Below, piece by piece: positions 1 through 6,259 of a stretch of DNA of 6,378 nt. The notes under the pieces are model-generated. The model made no database searches, had not been told where the DNA came from, and was given only the letters and a program-made list of their open reading frames with translations. Each line of letters opens with the position of its first letter. Within the stretch, counting starts at the first letter, position 1. This stretch comes from Balneolaceae bacterium (GTDB lineage: Bacteria > Bacteroidota > Rhodothermia > Balneolales > Balneolaceae). The translations under genes were made by a program, and so were the position numbers. Location of the stretch: NCBI GenBank assembly GCA_007126675.1, contig SLAU01000380.1, forward strand, positions 1 to 6,378. The letters are read 5' to 3'.

Positions 1-3000
1 CCTCGATAGAGCCGATATGATCGCCCATCCCAATATATCGGGCACTGTTGATGGTAGCCGTTCGCAGCGCATCGTGGTTACTCATTCCGCCCTGGTAAAA
101 CATCCAGGTTTCCCAGTGAGCGGCAAGCCCCTGAAGCTGTCCGTGCGCCCCGATATTAACCAGTATGCCGCGATCGTGCAGCTCTTTAGCTGCTGCAGCA
201 CTGGCAATATGGCCTATTTCATACTCCTCTTCGGGAATCATGGTGCGATGGCGTGACCTAGAATCCACAATGGAGCGTGGTGTGAAAGTAAGCAGATGTT
301 CTTTCTCCCAGACGTTGGTATGCTGGTACCAGTAATATTCACCGCTGATGCTTCCATAGTTCACCACCAGGGTGGGAGTGTAGCCCACATTGGTTGCGCC
401 CCACATCGTCAGCACATCATTGTAGAGCGGATAAATCGGCACGTTGTGCTCAATTCCTGTGTGTCCGTCCATGATCATTGTCATGTTGTGGGTGAAGGTT
501 GAACCGCCCTCGGGAACAACATTCACTCCAAGCTGGCGTGCCGCTTCAAGCACCTGCTGGCGCTGATCGCGGCGCGGCTGGTTATAACTCTTCACCGAGG
601 TAGCTCCAAAAGCCTGTGTACGGCGAATGGCCGACTTGGCATCATCCAGGCTGTTGATTACCGCTTTAAAGTCGCCTTCGGCACCATAAAGAATTCGTCC
701 GGTTGAGAAGATCCGCGGGCCAGTCATATTGCCTGCATTCACCATCTCAGCCTGCGAGAAGATCATTTCAGTATTAGATGATGGATCGTGAACAGTAGTT
801 ACTCCGTAAGCCAGATTTGCAAAATATTCCCACTGCTGATTTGGACTGAGCCCATACCGGAAATTACCGATATGCGCATGTGCATCCACAAAACCGGGCA
901 TCAGAGTTTTTCCTTCAAGATTTTTGATATAGGCGCCACGGGGTATGGTTACCTCAGCGGTGGGCCCTACAGCTACGATCCGGTTTTCTTCCACAACAAC
1001 CGTTCCGCCTTCAATCACCTCATCACCATTCATGGTAATGATTCGCGCATTGGTAAACGCTACGGTGCCCGACGGCTTGTCGGTATGCAGCTCCAGCCCG
1101 ATCTTTGTACCCTGGCTGTCGCCCAGTGGCAGTTCCACCTCTTCGCCGCCATTCAGAAAATCAAACGCTTCATCCAGGCCAATCGAGAAGTATTCATCGC
1201 CAAGAGTCCAGTGAAGGCGATTGCTATCGCCCGACCAGTGCAAGCTTACGCCAGCATCCTTGGCTACATGCGTAACCGGGAATGAGCGCATATTGGCGCT
1301 AAGGGTAATGTCGGTACCGGCCTGCGGCATCGGTGCTATATACACCCTGAACAGCTCATTAAATGCAATCCACTTGTTATCCGGGCTGGGTACAAAATTG
1401 TTGGCATAGGTGGTTGAGAAATGTGTGCGGTGATCATGTCCGTTCAGATCCATCGACCGGTACTGCCGCCCGAGGTAGGGGCCGCCCATATAAAAAATAC
1501 GGGTGCCATCGGCATTAAAAAGCGGATCGGTGCCACTCTCGTGCACTTTTGTTTTTTCACCGCCGCCGGCTGGCATTGTATAAATTCCGGGATTCAGAGT
1601 ATATGCATGTCCCTGATGATTATTACCCGATTCGCGGCGAAACAGGATTGTTTCACCATCCGGCGAAAATGAGGGCTGGCGATAGATTCCCTTTTCTGTG
1701 GTAACAGCCTGAGGCCGTACACGGCGACTGTCCAGATCCACTGTCATAATTTTGCCTAGGTTTTCATCATTCCAGGTCACATATACCAGTTTACTGCCGT
1801 CGCGTGAAAATGATGGTTCAAATTCAAGATCGGTGCCGTCGGTAAGGCGTGTTGGCGTTCCGTTTGGCAGATCTTTTTTCCAAAGATAACCGGCTGCGTT
1901 AAAGATCAGAGTGCTGCCATCGGGCGAGGTAACGGCATGGCGAACCGCTTTGGCTGTGAAGGTATCAGGAGCAGGATCAAACTCAAAATGGACAGTTTCG
2001 GCAAGCTGGAGGTTCACTTCAGCTGAGAAAGGAACTTCCGAAACATCGAGTGATTCCACATTCAGTTTGTTGATTTTACCGTTGGCCCAGAAAACCAGGT
2101 TTTCGCTGTCGGGTGTCCAGTTAAAATTGGTGTAGGGGCCGAAAATCGCCCACGCTTCCTGCTGATCCTTGCTCAGATTATCATAAACCGGCCGCTCAAT
2201 CCCTGATTCCATATCGCGGATATAGAGTACTGATTTAGTACGTACGCGTTTGATAAACGCCATCTTTGTTCCGTCGGGCGAAATAGTTGGGCTGATGGCG
2301 CCGCCGGGTCCGCCGGTTACACGGCTGATTTCACCGGTTTCAAGATTGTACTTATTAATTGCGTAGATCTGGCTGTTGGGATCTTTATTGTACTGGAAAA
2401 ATCCGCCGGGATACACATCCTGGCTGTAGTACACATATTTGCCATCAGGGGTGATAAAAGGCTGACCGAGATCCTGCTGCTCGTTGGGCTTCTCCACCAG
2501 CTGAACTCCAGTGCCCCCGGTTTTATGGTACATCCAGAGTTCACCGGCACCCAGTGACCGGGTAGATGTAAAATGCTTTCGTGCAATGATATAATTTCCA
2601 TCCGGAGTCCAGAAAGCGTTATTCAGCAGACGGAAATCTTCACCGGTCACCTGTTTGGCATCGCTGCCATCTCGTTTCATAATCCAGATATTATCCCCGC
2701 CACCGGCATCACTTGTAAAGGAGATGTAATTGCCATCGGGGCTGAACCGGGGTTGTATCTCATAAGCCAGGCTTTCACGAAGTACGGTGGCCTCACCGCC
2801 TTCAATCGGCATGATGTAGATGTTGCCCAGCAGATCAAATACGATTTCCGATCCGTCGGGGCTCACATCCAAGTTCATCCAGGTTCCTTCGTCGGTAGTG
2901 AACGATAGCTCATCATAATCAGCCATATGAGTGGTTACATCCCATTCATCATTAGCATTATCCTGAGCGATTGCAAAAGTTGTGATAAATAAAGAGAGGA

Positions 3001-3025
3001 AAAAAAGTAGTGGCAGACGTTTCAT
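1..3025 (-). CDS. Exported TolB-like beta-propeller / amidohydrolase fusion protein (C-terminus cut by window edge)
   Basis: This frame stays open from ATG at 3025 to the left edge, about 1008 codons, and I saw no stop or frameshift. Residues 1-20 form a Sec signal peptide with a likely cut after AIA, before Gln21, so the protein should act in the periplasm or outside the cell. Residues about 45-640 carry roughly eleven PD40/TolB-type strands marked by (S/T)PDG-like motifs (first at 55-58, last near 547-550), which should form one or two beta-propellers. An amidohydrolase domain starts near residue 655 (metal-independent strands, then GFVDAHAHIG with His716 and His718). Candidate further metal or active-site residues are Lys812 (VKSYNQP), His855, His860 (GIEHN), and His961 and His970 (GAHGQ...AAHWE). 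The family usually runs to somewhat over 1000 residues, so only a short tail is missing. Substrate is unknown; peptidase-like or cyclic-amide hydrolysis is only a family-based guess. No Shine-Dalgarno precedes the start, but the signal peptide fixes it. Confidence 0.93.
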   Translation of the reverse strand, partial: MKRLPLLFFLSLFITTFAIAQDNANDEWDVTTHMADYDELSFTTDEGTWMNLDVSPDGSEIVFDLLGNIYIMPIEGGEATVLRESLAYEIQPRFSPDGNYISFTSDAGGGDNIWIMKRDGSDAKQVTGEDFRLLNNAFWTPDGNYIIARKHFTSTRSLGAGELWMYHKTGGTGVQLVEKPNEQQDLGQPFITPDGKYVYYSQDVYPGGFFQYNKDPNSQIYAINKYNLETGEISRVTGGPGGAISPTISPDGTKMAFIKRVRTKSVLYIRDMESGIERPVYDNLSKDQQEAWAIFGPYTNFNWTPDSENLVFWANGKINKLNVESLDVSEVPFSAEVNLQLAETVHFEFDPAPDTFTAKAVRHAVTSPDGSTLIFNAAGYLWKKDLPNGTPTRLTDGTDLEFEPSFSRDGSKLVYVTWNDENLGKIMTVDLDSRRVRPQAVTTEKGIYRQPSFSPDGETILFRRESGNNHQGHAYTLNPGIYTMPAGGGEKTKVHESGTDPLFNADGTRIFYMGGPYLGRQYRSMDLNGHDHRTHFSTTYANNFVPSPDNKWIAFNELFRVYIAPMPQAGTDITLSANMRSFPVTHVAKDAGVSLHWSGDSNRLHWTLGDEYFSIGLDEAFDFLNGGEEVELPLGDSQGTKIGLELHTDKPSGTVAFTNARIITMNGDEVIEGGTVVVEENRIVAVGPTAEVTIPRGAYIKNLEGKTLMPGFVDAHAHIGNFRYGLSPNQQWEYFANLAYGVTTVHDPSSNTEMIFSQAEMVNAGNMTGPRIFSTGRILYGAEGDFKAVINSLDDAKSAIRRTQAFGATSVKSYNQPRRDQRQQVLEAARQLGVNVVPEGGSTFTHNMTMIMDGHTGIEHNVPIYPLYNDVLTMWGATNVGYTPTLVVNYGSISGEYYWYQHTNVWEKEHLLTFTPRSIVDSRSRHRTMIPEEEYEIGHIASAAAAKELHDRGILVNIGAHGQLQGLAAHWETWMFYQGGMSNHDALRTATINSARYIGMGDHIGSIE

Positions 3026-3165
3026 AACATATATTTTAGTTGAATTGAATATCTATGAATAGTAAAAAATATCCCGGAAAGCCGGAGCCGCTTATACATT
3101 TTTTACAATTTTCAAGTGGTATTAGGTTAATAATGAGAAAGGTAACGCTTATCCAGCTGTTTTTT

Positions 3166-3179
3166 TAAAAACGTTTTTA
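3166..3179. promoter_or_regulatory. Candidate LacI-family operator (perfect 14-bp palindrome)
   Basis: The sequence TAAAAACGTTTTTA is a perfect palindrome around a central CG, about 47 bases upstream of the preferred permease start. LacI-family regulators typically bind even palindromes with a central CG and flanking A/T arms (core AAACGTTT), and they often control sugar transport genes, which suits the neighbouring gene. It lies just before a possible -7 box at 3181-3188, so a bound protein would be expected to block transcription. No regulator gene is in the window. A chance palindrome in AT-rich DNA remains possible. Confidence 0.5.
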
Positions 3180-3180
3180 G

Positions 3181-3188
3181 TATTGTTG
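3181..3188 (+). promoter_or_regulatory. Possible Bacteroidota-type -7 box for the permease
   Basis: TATTGTTG matches the Bacteroidota -7 consensus TAnnTTTG at all fixed positions except one. The T-rich stretch at about 3159-3166 could serve as the -33 element at roughly the right spacing, with the palindrome in the spacer. The leader would then be about 30-40 bases. The -33 element is weak, so this is a tentative call. Confidence 0.3.
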
Positions 3189-3212
3189 GAATCCGAATAA
3201 TTTCAGAAATGC

Positions 3213-3217
3213 AGAGG
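3213..3217 (+). promoter_or_regulatory. Ribosome binding site AGAGG that favours the 3227 start
   Basis: AGAGG sits nine bases before the ATG at 3227. An in-frame ATG also exists at 3209, but it has only AT-rich sequence upstream and would place this purine run inside the gene. The spacing therefore supports 3227 as the true start, giving a 507-residue rather than a 513-residue protein. Confidence 0.6.
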
Positions 3218-3226
3218 CGGATTTTT

Positions 3227-4750
3227 ATGCTTGATATTCAAAAACGGCTTTCCAATACATTTTATGCTCTTCTCGCACTTCCGGCCACCGCAATGGGGCT
3301 TGGGCTGTCCATCCAAATTGCAGCACTTAGCTGGCTGCTTACGTTTCAATACGGTCTATCCATAAGTGATATCGGACTGGTGTGGGCAACCGGGCCTATT
3401 GCCGGTATTCTGGGCCAGGTAATTATCGGGATTATCAGTGATAATGTGTGGGTGATGAACGGCCGCCGCAGGGTGTTTATCCTGGTTGGCGGTGTGCTGG
3501 CTTCACTGATGCTTCTGGCACTTCCCAATATTGGCATCATACAGGCAGCACTTGGTATTGAAGCCATTTTAGGTATCGCAATTGTAATTTCGATGGTACT
3601 CGATTTATCGATCAATGTCTCGTTTAATCCCACACGATCCATCATTGCCGATGTGACGCCGGAGGGCAGGGCACGTACCAAAGGATACACCTGGATGCAG
3701 ACTATCTCCGGAAGCTTTGGGGTACTGTCCTACTTTATTGGTGCTACAATGGGCAACATCTTTCTTATTTACAGCGGGGCTGTGATAGTGTTGCTCTTTT
3801 CTGTTTTACCTCCATTCTTTATCAGAGAGCCAAAATACCTGGGTCGGTACGGCGAAGATGAGGATGATATCACAAAGTCTATTGCCGATTCAGATGTAGA
3901 TCCGCTGCCGCATAAATACGCTTCATTTTCAGAAATAATGATGAACATTCGGCCTCTTTGGGGCTTTCTGATGTACGGTATCTATGCCATCATCAAACGG
4001 CTCAGCGGTTTTGAGTTTCCAGGCTATTATTTTGAAATCTTTGCACTTATCGTAACGGTACTTTTTGTAGCACATGCATTACTGCAAAAAGAGGATGGAA
4101 AGACCAAAGAGGAAGCCGGTAAAATCGGATTTCAAAAAGTGCTTGCCGCCCATTCCTTCTCGTGGATCGGGGTTCAGAGTATGTTCATCTATTTTTTCGC
4201 ATTCGTGGAATTCCAGATTCCCGAATTAACCAGTGATGAAATCGGCACGGTTGTAAACTGGAGCTTCTTTTCTCTTAATTTAGTTGCCGCAATCATACCG
4301 GTTTTGGTTCTTGAACCTCTTGCCAACCGGTTCGGGCGTGTTCGCACCCATGCGTGGGCACTTGTGATAATGGCAGTCGGTTATGCTTCCATCGTTTTTA
4401 TGGGCAATACACCTGCTGTAATCTATGTTCTTATGATGATTGTCGGGATTGGCTGGGCCTCCATCATTAGCCTGCCCTTTGCCATTATGAGCCAAAAGGT
4501 TGCCCAAAACCAGATGGGGCTCTATATGGGACTGTTTAATCTCTCTGTTGTACTGCCGCAGCTGGTTTCAAGTTTTGCCATCGGTGAAATTGTAGAGAAT
4601 GTTCCAAACAAGACGATACTGTTGGTGATCTGTTCCATCACTGTGGCACTTTCTGCGATCTGCTGGTTCATGGTAAAAGAGCCGGTAGACGAACAGACTG
4701 AAAACCCGGTATTACTGGATGATGAAATAGAAGAAAAGCTGGATAGTTAA
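3227..4750 (+). CDS. MFS permease resembling SLC45/GPH sugar transporters
   Basis: A 507-residue integral inner-membrane protein of the major facilitator superfamily. Residue numbers use the ATG at 3227. Six hydrophobic helices fill about 11-198. The MFS loop 2-3 signature is at 68-85 (GIISDNVWVMNGRRR), and the second-half counterpart is LANRFGRVR at 365-373. Helix 4 and the following loop hold Asp126, Asn130, Arg137 and Asp142 in DLSINVSFNPTRSIIADV, a pattern like the conserved polar residues of SLC45/sucrose-type proton symporters. The last six helices lie at about 306-483, with GWASIISLPFAIMS at 409-422 and GLYMGLFNLSVVLPQ at 431-445, again typical of that group. An acidic loop (207-226) and two extra hydrophobic stretches (241-256, 267-286) separate the halves. 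The likely job is proton-coupled uptake of a sugar or glycoside, but the substrate cannot be read from the sequence. It is transcribed alone, with a terminator right after the stop. Confidence 0.9.
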   Translation: MLDIQKRLSNTFYALLALPATAMGLGLSIQIAALSWLLTFQYGLSISDIGLVWATGPIAGILGQVIIGIISDNVWVMNGRRRVFILVGGVLASLMLLALPNIGIIQAALGIEAILGIAIVISMVLDLSINVSFNPTRSIIADVTPEGRARTKGYTWMQTISGSFGVLSYFIGATMGNIFLIYSGAVIVLLFSVLPPFFIREPKYLGRYGEDEDDITKSIADSDVDPLPHKYASFSEIMMNIRPLWGFLMYGIYAIIKRLSGFEFPGYYFEIFALIVTVLFVAHALLQKEDGKTKEEAGKIGFQKVLAAHSFSWIGVQSMFIYFFAFVEFQIPELTSDEIGTVVNWSFFSLNLVAAIIPVLVLEPLANRFGRVRTHAWALVIMAVGYASIVFMGNTPAVIYVLMMIVGIGWASIISLPFAIMSQKVAQNQMGLYMGLFNLSVVLPQLVSSFAIGEIVENVPNKTILLVICSITVALSAICWFMVKEPVDEQTENPVLLDDEIEEKLDS

Positions 4751-4752
4751 AG

Positions 4753-4784
4753 TAAAGGCAGGAATAAATTTAATCCTGCCTTTA
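4753..4784 (+). terminator. Hairpin terminator after the permease
   Basis: An 11-bp perfect stem (AAAGGCAGGA at 4754-4763 with TCCTGCCTTT at 4774-4783, plus the flanking T-A pair) encloses a 10-base AT loop. It begins two bases after the permease stop. The 3' arm ends in TTT but no longer U-tract follows, so termination may be partly factor-dependent. Its location and perfect pairing make the call strong. Confidence 0.8.
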
Positions 4785-4881
4785 AAGGAACATGACAAAA
4801 AGAGAAAACCGATGGCTGCCTGAGAAGACCTATTAAGAAACTTCTGGCCTTGTAAAAATTGGCGGATTGAGGGAACAGGTT

Positions 4882-4989
4882 TATCTGCGGAGACCTTTTA
4901 TCATATCGCTACGCGTTCAAAAAATGAGCGGTGAAGAATCAGTTTACTAGCTTACAGAGTGATGGACCATTGATAAAAGGTAGCAGATA
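4882..4989. repeat. Two-part long-range inverted repeat
   Basis: ACCTTTTATCA at 4893-4903 is perfectly complementary to TGATAAAAGGT at 4971-4981. Just outside, TATCTGC at 4882-4888 pairs with GCAGATA at 4983-4989. Only a bulge (four bases on the left, one on the right) interrupts 18 base pairs. The arms enclose a 67-base interior. This could be the ends of a small non-autonomous element or a long RNA hairpin. I saw no transposase and no target-site duplication. Confidence 0.55.
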
Positions 4990-5012
4990 CTCCGTGACCG
5001 CCGTCAATTTTT

Positions 5013-5111
5013 TCACAACCCTGCCTTCCGAAGCTTTAGCGCAGGAAGGCTTGAATTTTTGGTTCGTTTTGTTTCTCCAAAGGAGTCCTTGGGACAAGAC
5101 AAAATGAACAT
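5013..5111 (-). repeat. Possible dispersed intergenic element with a 32-codon open frame
   Basis: On the minus strand an ATG at 5111 opens 32 codons that end at TGA (5013-5015); the peptide begins MFILSCPKDSFGETKRTKNS. Within it, GCCTTCC (5023-5029) and GGAAGGC (5044-5050) form a 7-bp stem around a 14-base loop that contains AAGCTT. A second small fold-back lies near 5078-5093 around GGAGTCC. The basic peptide looks to me like the spurious short proteins often predicted from intergenic repeats in Bacteroidota genomes; that is recollection, not a search result. I do not call it a gene: it has no clear ribosome site and its composition follows the palindromes. Confidence 0.35.
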
Positions 5112-5248
5112 TAAATCTTGCAAAGCTTATTGATTTGATTTACTTCTCCAATATACTCCGGGTAGAATCGCAACTTATTAATTCTGCATCCTTGGCAATG
5201 TATGCTCAGTTGAAGATTTGGCAGGCAAACACAACCACGATATTCTCG

Positions 5249-5776
5249 TTAATTAATTGTTTTGATTTCAATACCAAGAAGTTCTTCAAGCTCCTTCAAA
5301 GAACCGGCATTCTCAATTCCCTTCGCTTTACTGCTTTGCATAAAATCGGCCGGAATATGCACAGCTCTCATCAGAAAATCATCAAACTCATCGGCCGGAC
5401 CAAGATTGTAATTTGCTTCCAGAAATATTCGTATATCAACCTGGGTAAAATCATAATTAAAAACCAGTGTACCGTCTTCATTGAATTCAGTTATTGGTAG
5501 CTGTCTCCATACATCAAGATTTTCCTGATCAATAAAATCTTCCAGCGCATAAACCAGAAGCATATCAGATTGAAACACATCTATCTGTGAAGGGATCTCT
5601 ATAAAATCCTCGAAATTGTTGTTTTGAAGCAGGCTTATCTCAAACTCAAATGAAAGTGGCAGTATTTCAGGTCCCGGCGGGCCTTCCGGGCCAACAGGGC
5701 CTTCGGGTCCCCGGCATGATATTAACACAAGATTGCTCATTACTATTAGCAGTAAAATTTTGATCGCTTTTTTCAT
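5249..5776 (-). CDS. Collagen-like lipoprotein, function unknown
   Basis: A 175-residue protein. Residues 1-20 form a lipoprotein signal peptide ending in the lipobox LISC, with Cys21 as the lipidated residue, so it should be anchored in the envelope. Right after it come five Gly-Pro-x triplets (23-37, GPEGPVGPEGPPGPE), a miniature collagen-like tract. The remaining 138 residues are acidic and predicted mainly beta-stranded to about residue 140, then helical (KELEELLGIEIK near the end). The tail, with phrases such as FQSDMLLVYALE and VWRQLPIT, looks like a small lipoprotein family common in Flavobacteria and relatives and usually named only collagen-like; this is from memory. Five triplets are too few for a stable triple helix alone, so the tract may serve as a stiff linker. 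Upstream bases show no Shine-Dalgarno. It stands alone, convergent with the permease. The overlapping plus-strand frame is an antisense shadow. Confidence 0.88.
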   Translation of the reverse strand: MKKAIKILLLIVMSNLVLISCRGPEGPVGPEGPPGPEILPLSFEFEISLLQNNNFEDFIEIPSQIDVFQSDMLLVYALEDFIDQENLDVWRQLPITEFNEDGTLVFNYDFTQVDIRIFLEANYNLGPADEFDDFLMRAVHIPADFMQSSKAKGIENAGSLKELEELLGIEIKTIN

Positions 5777-6028
5777 AGTGCCGGGGTTTTGTTAATGGTT
5801 ACAAACTCTGACATGAATGTATCGATGATGTTCCGGTCTTGAAATCACATAAACATGTTATTAGGCCTGATTTTCCCATGGAGATCTTTTGTGAGACGAG
5901 ATAAGGTGAGTCAGAAGAATAAATCTAAATTATTTAAGCGAAATTCAATGAATAATACCTTTTTGGACAGCCTAAGTAACATGCGAGTTTTTAGCGTGGG
6001 AAGGGGGTGTTCTTCATAGTGATTTTAA

Positions 6029-6050
6029 GCTCAATTAACGATATTTGAGC
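6029..6050. repeat. Short inverted repeat GCTCAA...TTGAGC
   Basis: GCTCAA at 6029-6034 pairs with TTGAGC at 6045-6050 around a 10-base AT-rich spacer that could add two more pairs past one T-T mismatch. No T-run follows, so it is unlikely to be an intrinsic terminator. It could be an operator for the downstream lipoprotein gene, or part of a larger repeat. Confidence 0.35.
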
Positions 6051-6110
6051 CAAATCAACGCTCAGAGGATCATCCCCCTGACAGCCGTCGGTTTTACTCA
6101 GTCTGTCTTA

Positions 6111-6126
6111 CTCCCTTCGAAGGGGG
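6111..6126. repeat. Palindrome around CCCTTCGAAGGG
   Basis: The 12-base core at 6113-6124 is a perfect palindrome, and the next two pairs outward (one a wobble) extend it to 16 bases. Nearby runs AGGGGG (6002-6007) and CCCCCT (6074-6079) could also pair, so 6000-6130 may fold as a unit. GC-rich TTCGAA-centred palindromes of this kind are typical of dispersed intergenic repeats in this group, in my recollection. There is no terminator-like U-tract. Confidence 0.4.
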
Positions 6127-6259
6127 ACTAATAAAGCCTCTTTGCTTATCTCGAAGTAGTTAGTTAAAACTGCTATTTAGTAAAAAAATGCAACGAAATT
6201 GCTAAACTGGATCGAACTTGGTATTTACCTGACTCACTTCCAAAATCTAAACCGAATTT

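Larger units (their letters stand above)
3026..3208. promoter_or_regulatory. Divergent intergenic control region between hydrolase and permease
   Basis: These 183 bases separate two divergent genes and must hold promoters for both. The stretch is AT-rich, with a small GC-rich hairpin candidate (CCGGAAAGCCGG) near 3074-3085. The leader of the minus-strand gene has no purine-rich ribosome site. The half nearest the permease holds a strong palindrome (separate entry). I could not identify a minus-strand promoter with confidence. Confidence 0.6.
4785..5248. other. Structured intergenic region without a convincing gene
   Basis: About 460 bases separate the permease terminator from the 3' end of the collagen-like lipoprotein gene, so it lies between two convergent genes. 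All six frames are broken into short pieces. The part from 4882 to 4989 folds back on itself, and the part from 5013 to 5111 holds another palindrome and a short open frame (both listed separately). The stretch 5112-5248 is AT-rich and I see nothing definite in it. A decayed insertion element or dispersed repeat is possible. Confidence 0.6.
5777..6259. other. Intergenic region between divergent lipoprotein genes
   Basis: This 483-base stretch must hold promoters for the minus-strand collagen-like gene and the plus-strand gene that starts at 6260. No frame is coding: the longest noteworthy plus-strand piece, from ATG at 5949, is 23 codons with no ribosome site. The right half (about 6000-6130) has G- and C-runs and two palindromes, listed separately, and resembles a repeat insertion. 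The left half, to about 5990, is ordinary AT-rich sequence in which I see nothing definite. Confidence 0.6.

Noticed and set aside
788..1285. Plus-strand open frame of 165 codons and the other plus-strand frames within 1-2910
   Set aside because: They are antisense to the continuous 1008-codon hydrolase gene, whose motifs and signal peptide are clear; their translations resemble no domain.
3209..3226. Upstream ATG as the permease start
   Set aside because: The AGAGG at 3213-3217 is better placed for the ATG at 3227, and the six extra residues add nothing to the first helix.
3346..3690. Minus-strand open frame inside the permease gene, and a similar one at 4280-4507
   Set aside because: Both are antisense shadows of a well-supported membrane protein; they have no ribosome site or recognisable motif.
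5023..5050. GCCTTCC...GGAAGGC hairpin as a terminator for one of the convergent genes
   Set aside because: It has a 14-base loop, no proper T-run on either strand, and lies about 200 bases beyond both stop codons.
5135..5500. Plus-strand open frame of 121 codons
   Set aside because: Most of it is antisense to the collagen-like lipoprotein, and its translation is low-complexity and Ile/Lys/Asn-rich without a domain.
6200..6228. Possible promoter TTG, 20-base spacer, TATTTACC before the lipoprotein at 6260
   Set aside because: The spacing is suitable for a Bacteroidota promoter, but the -7 box lacks the TTTG end, so the match is too weak to annotate.
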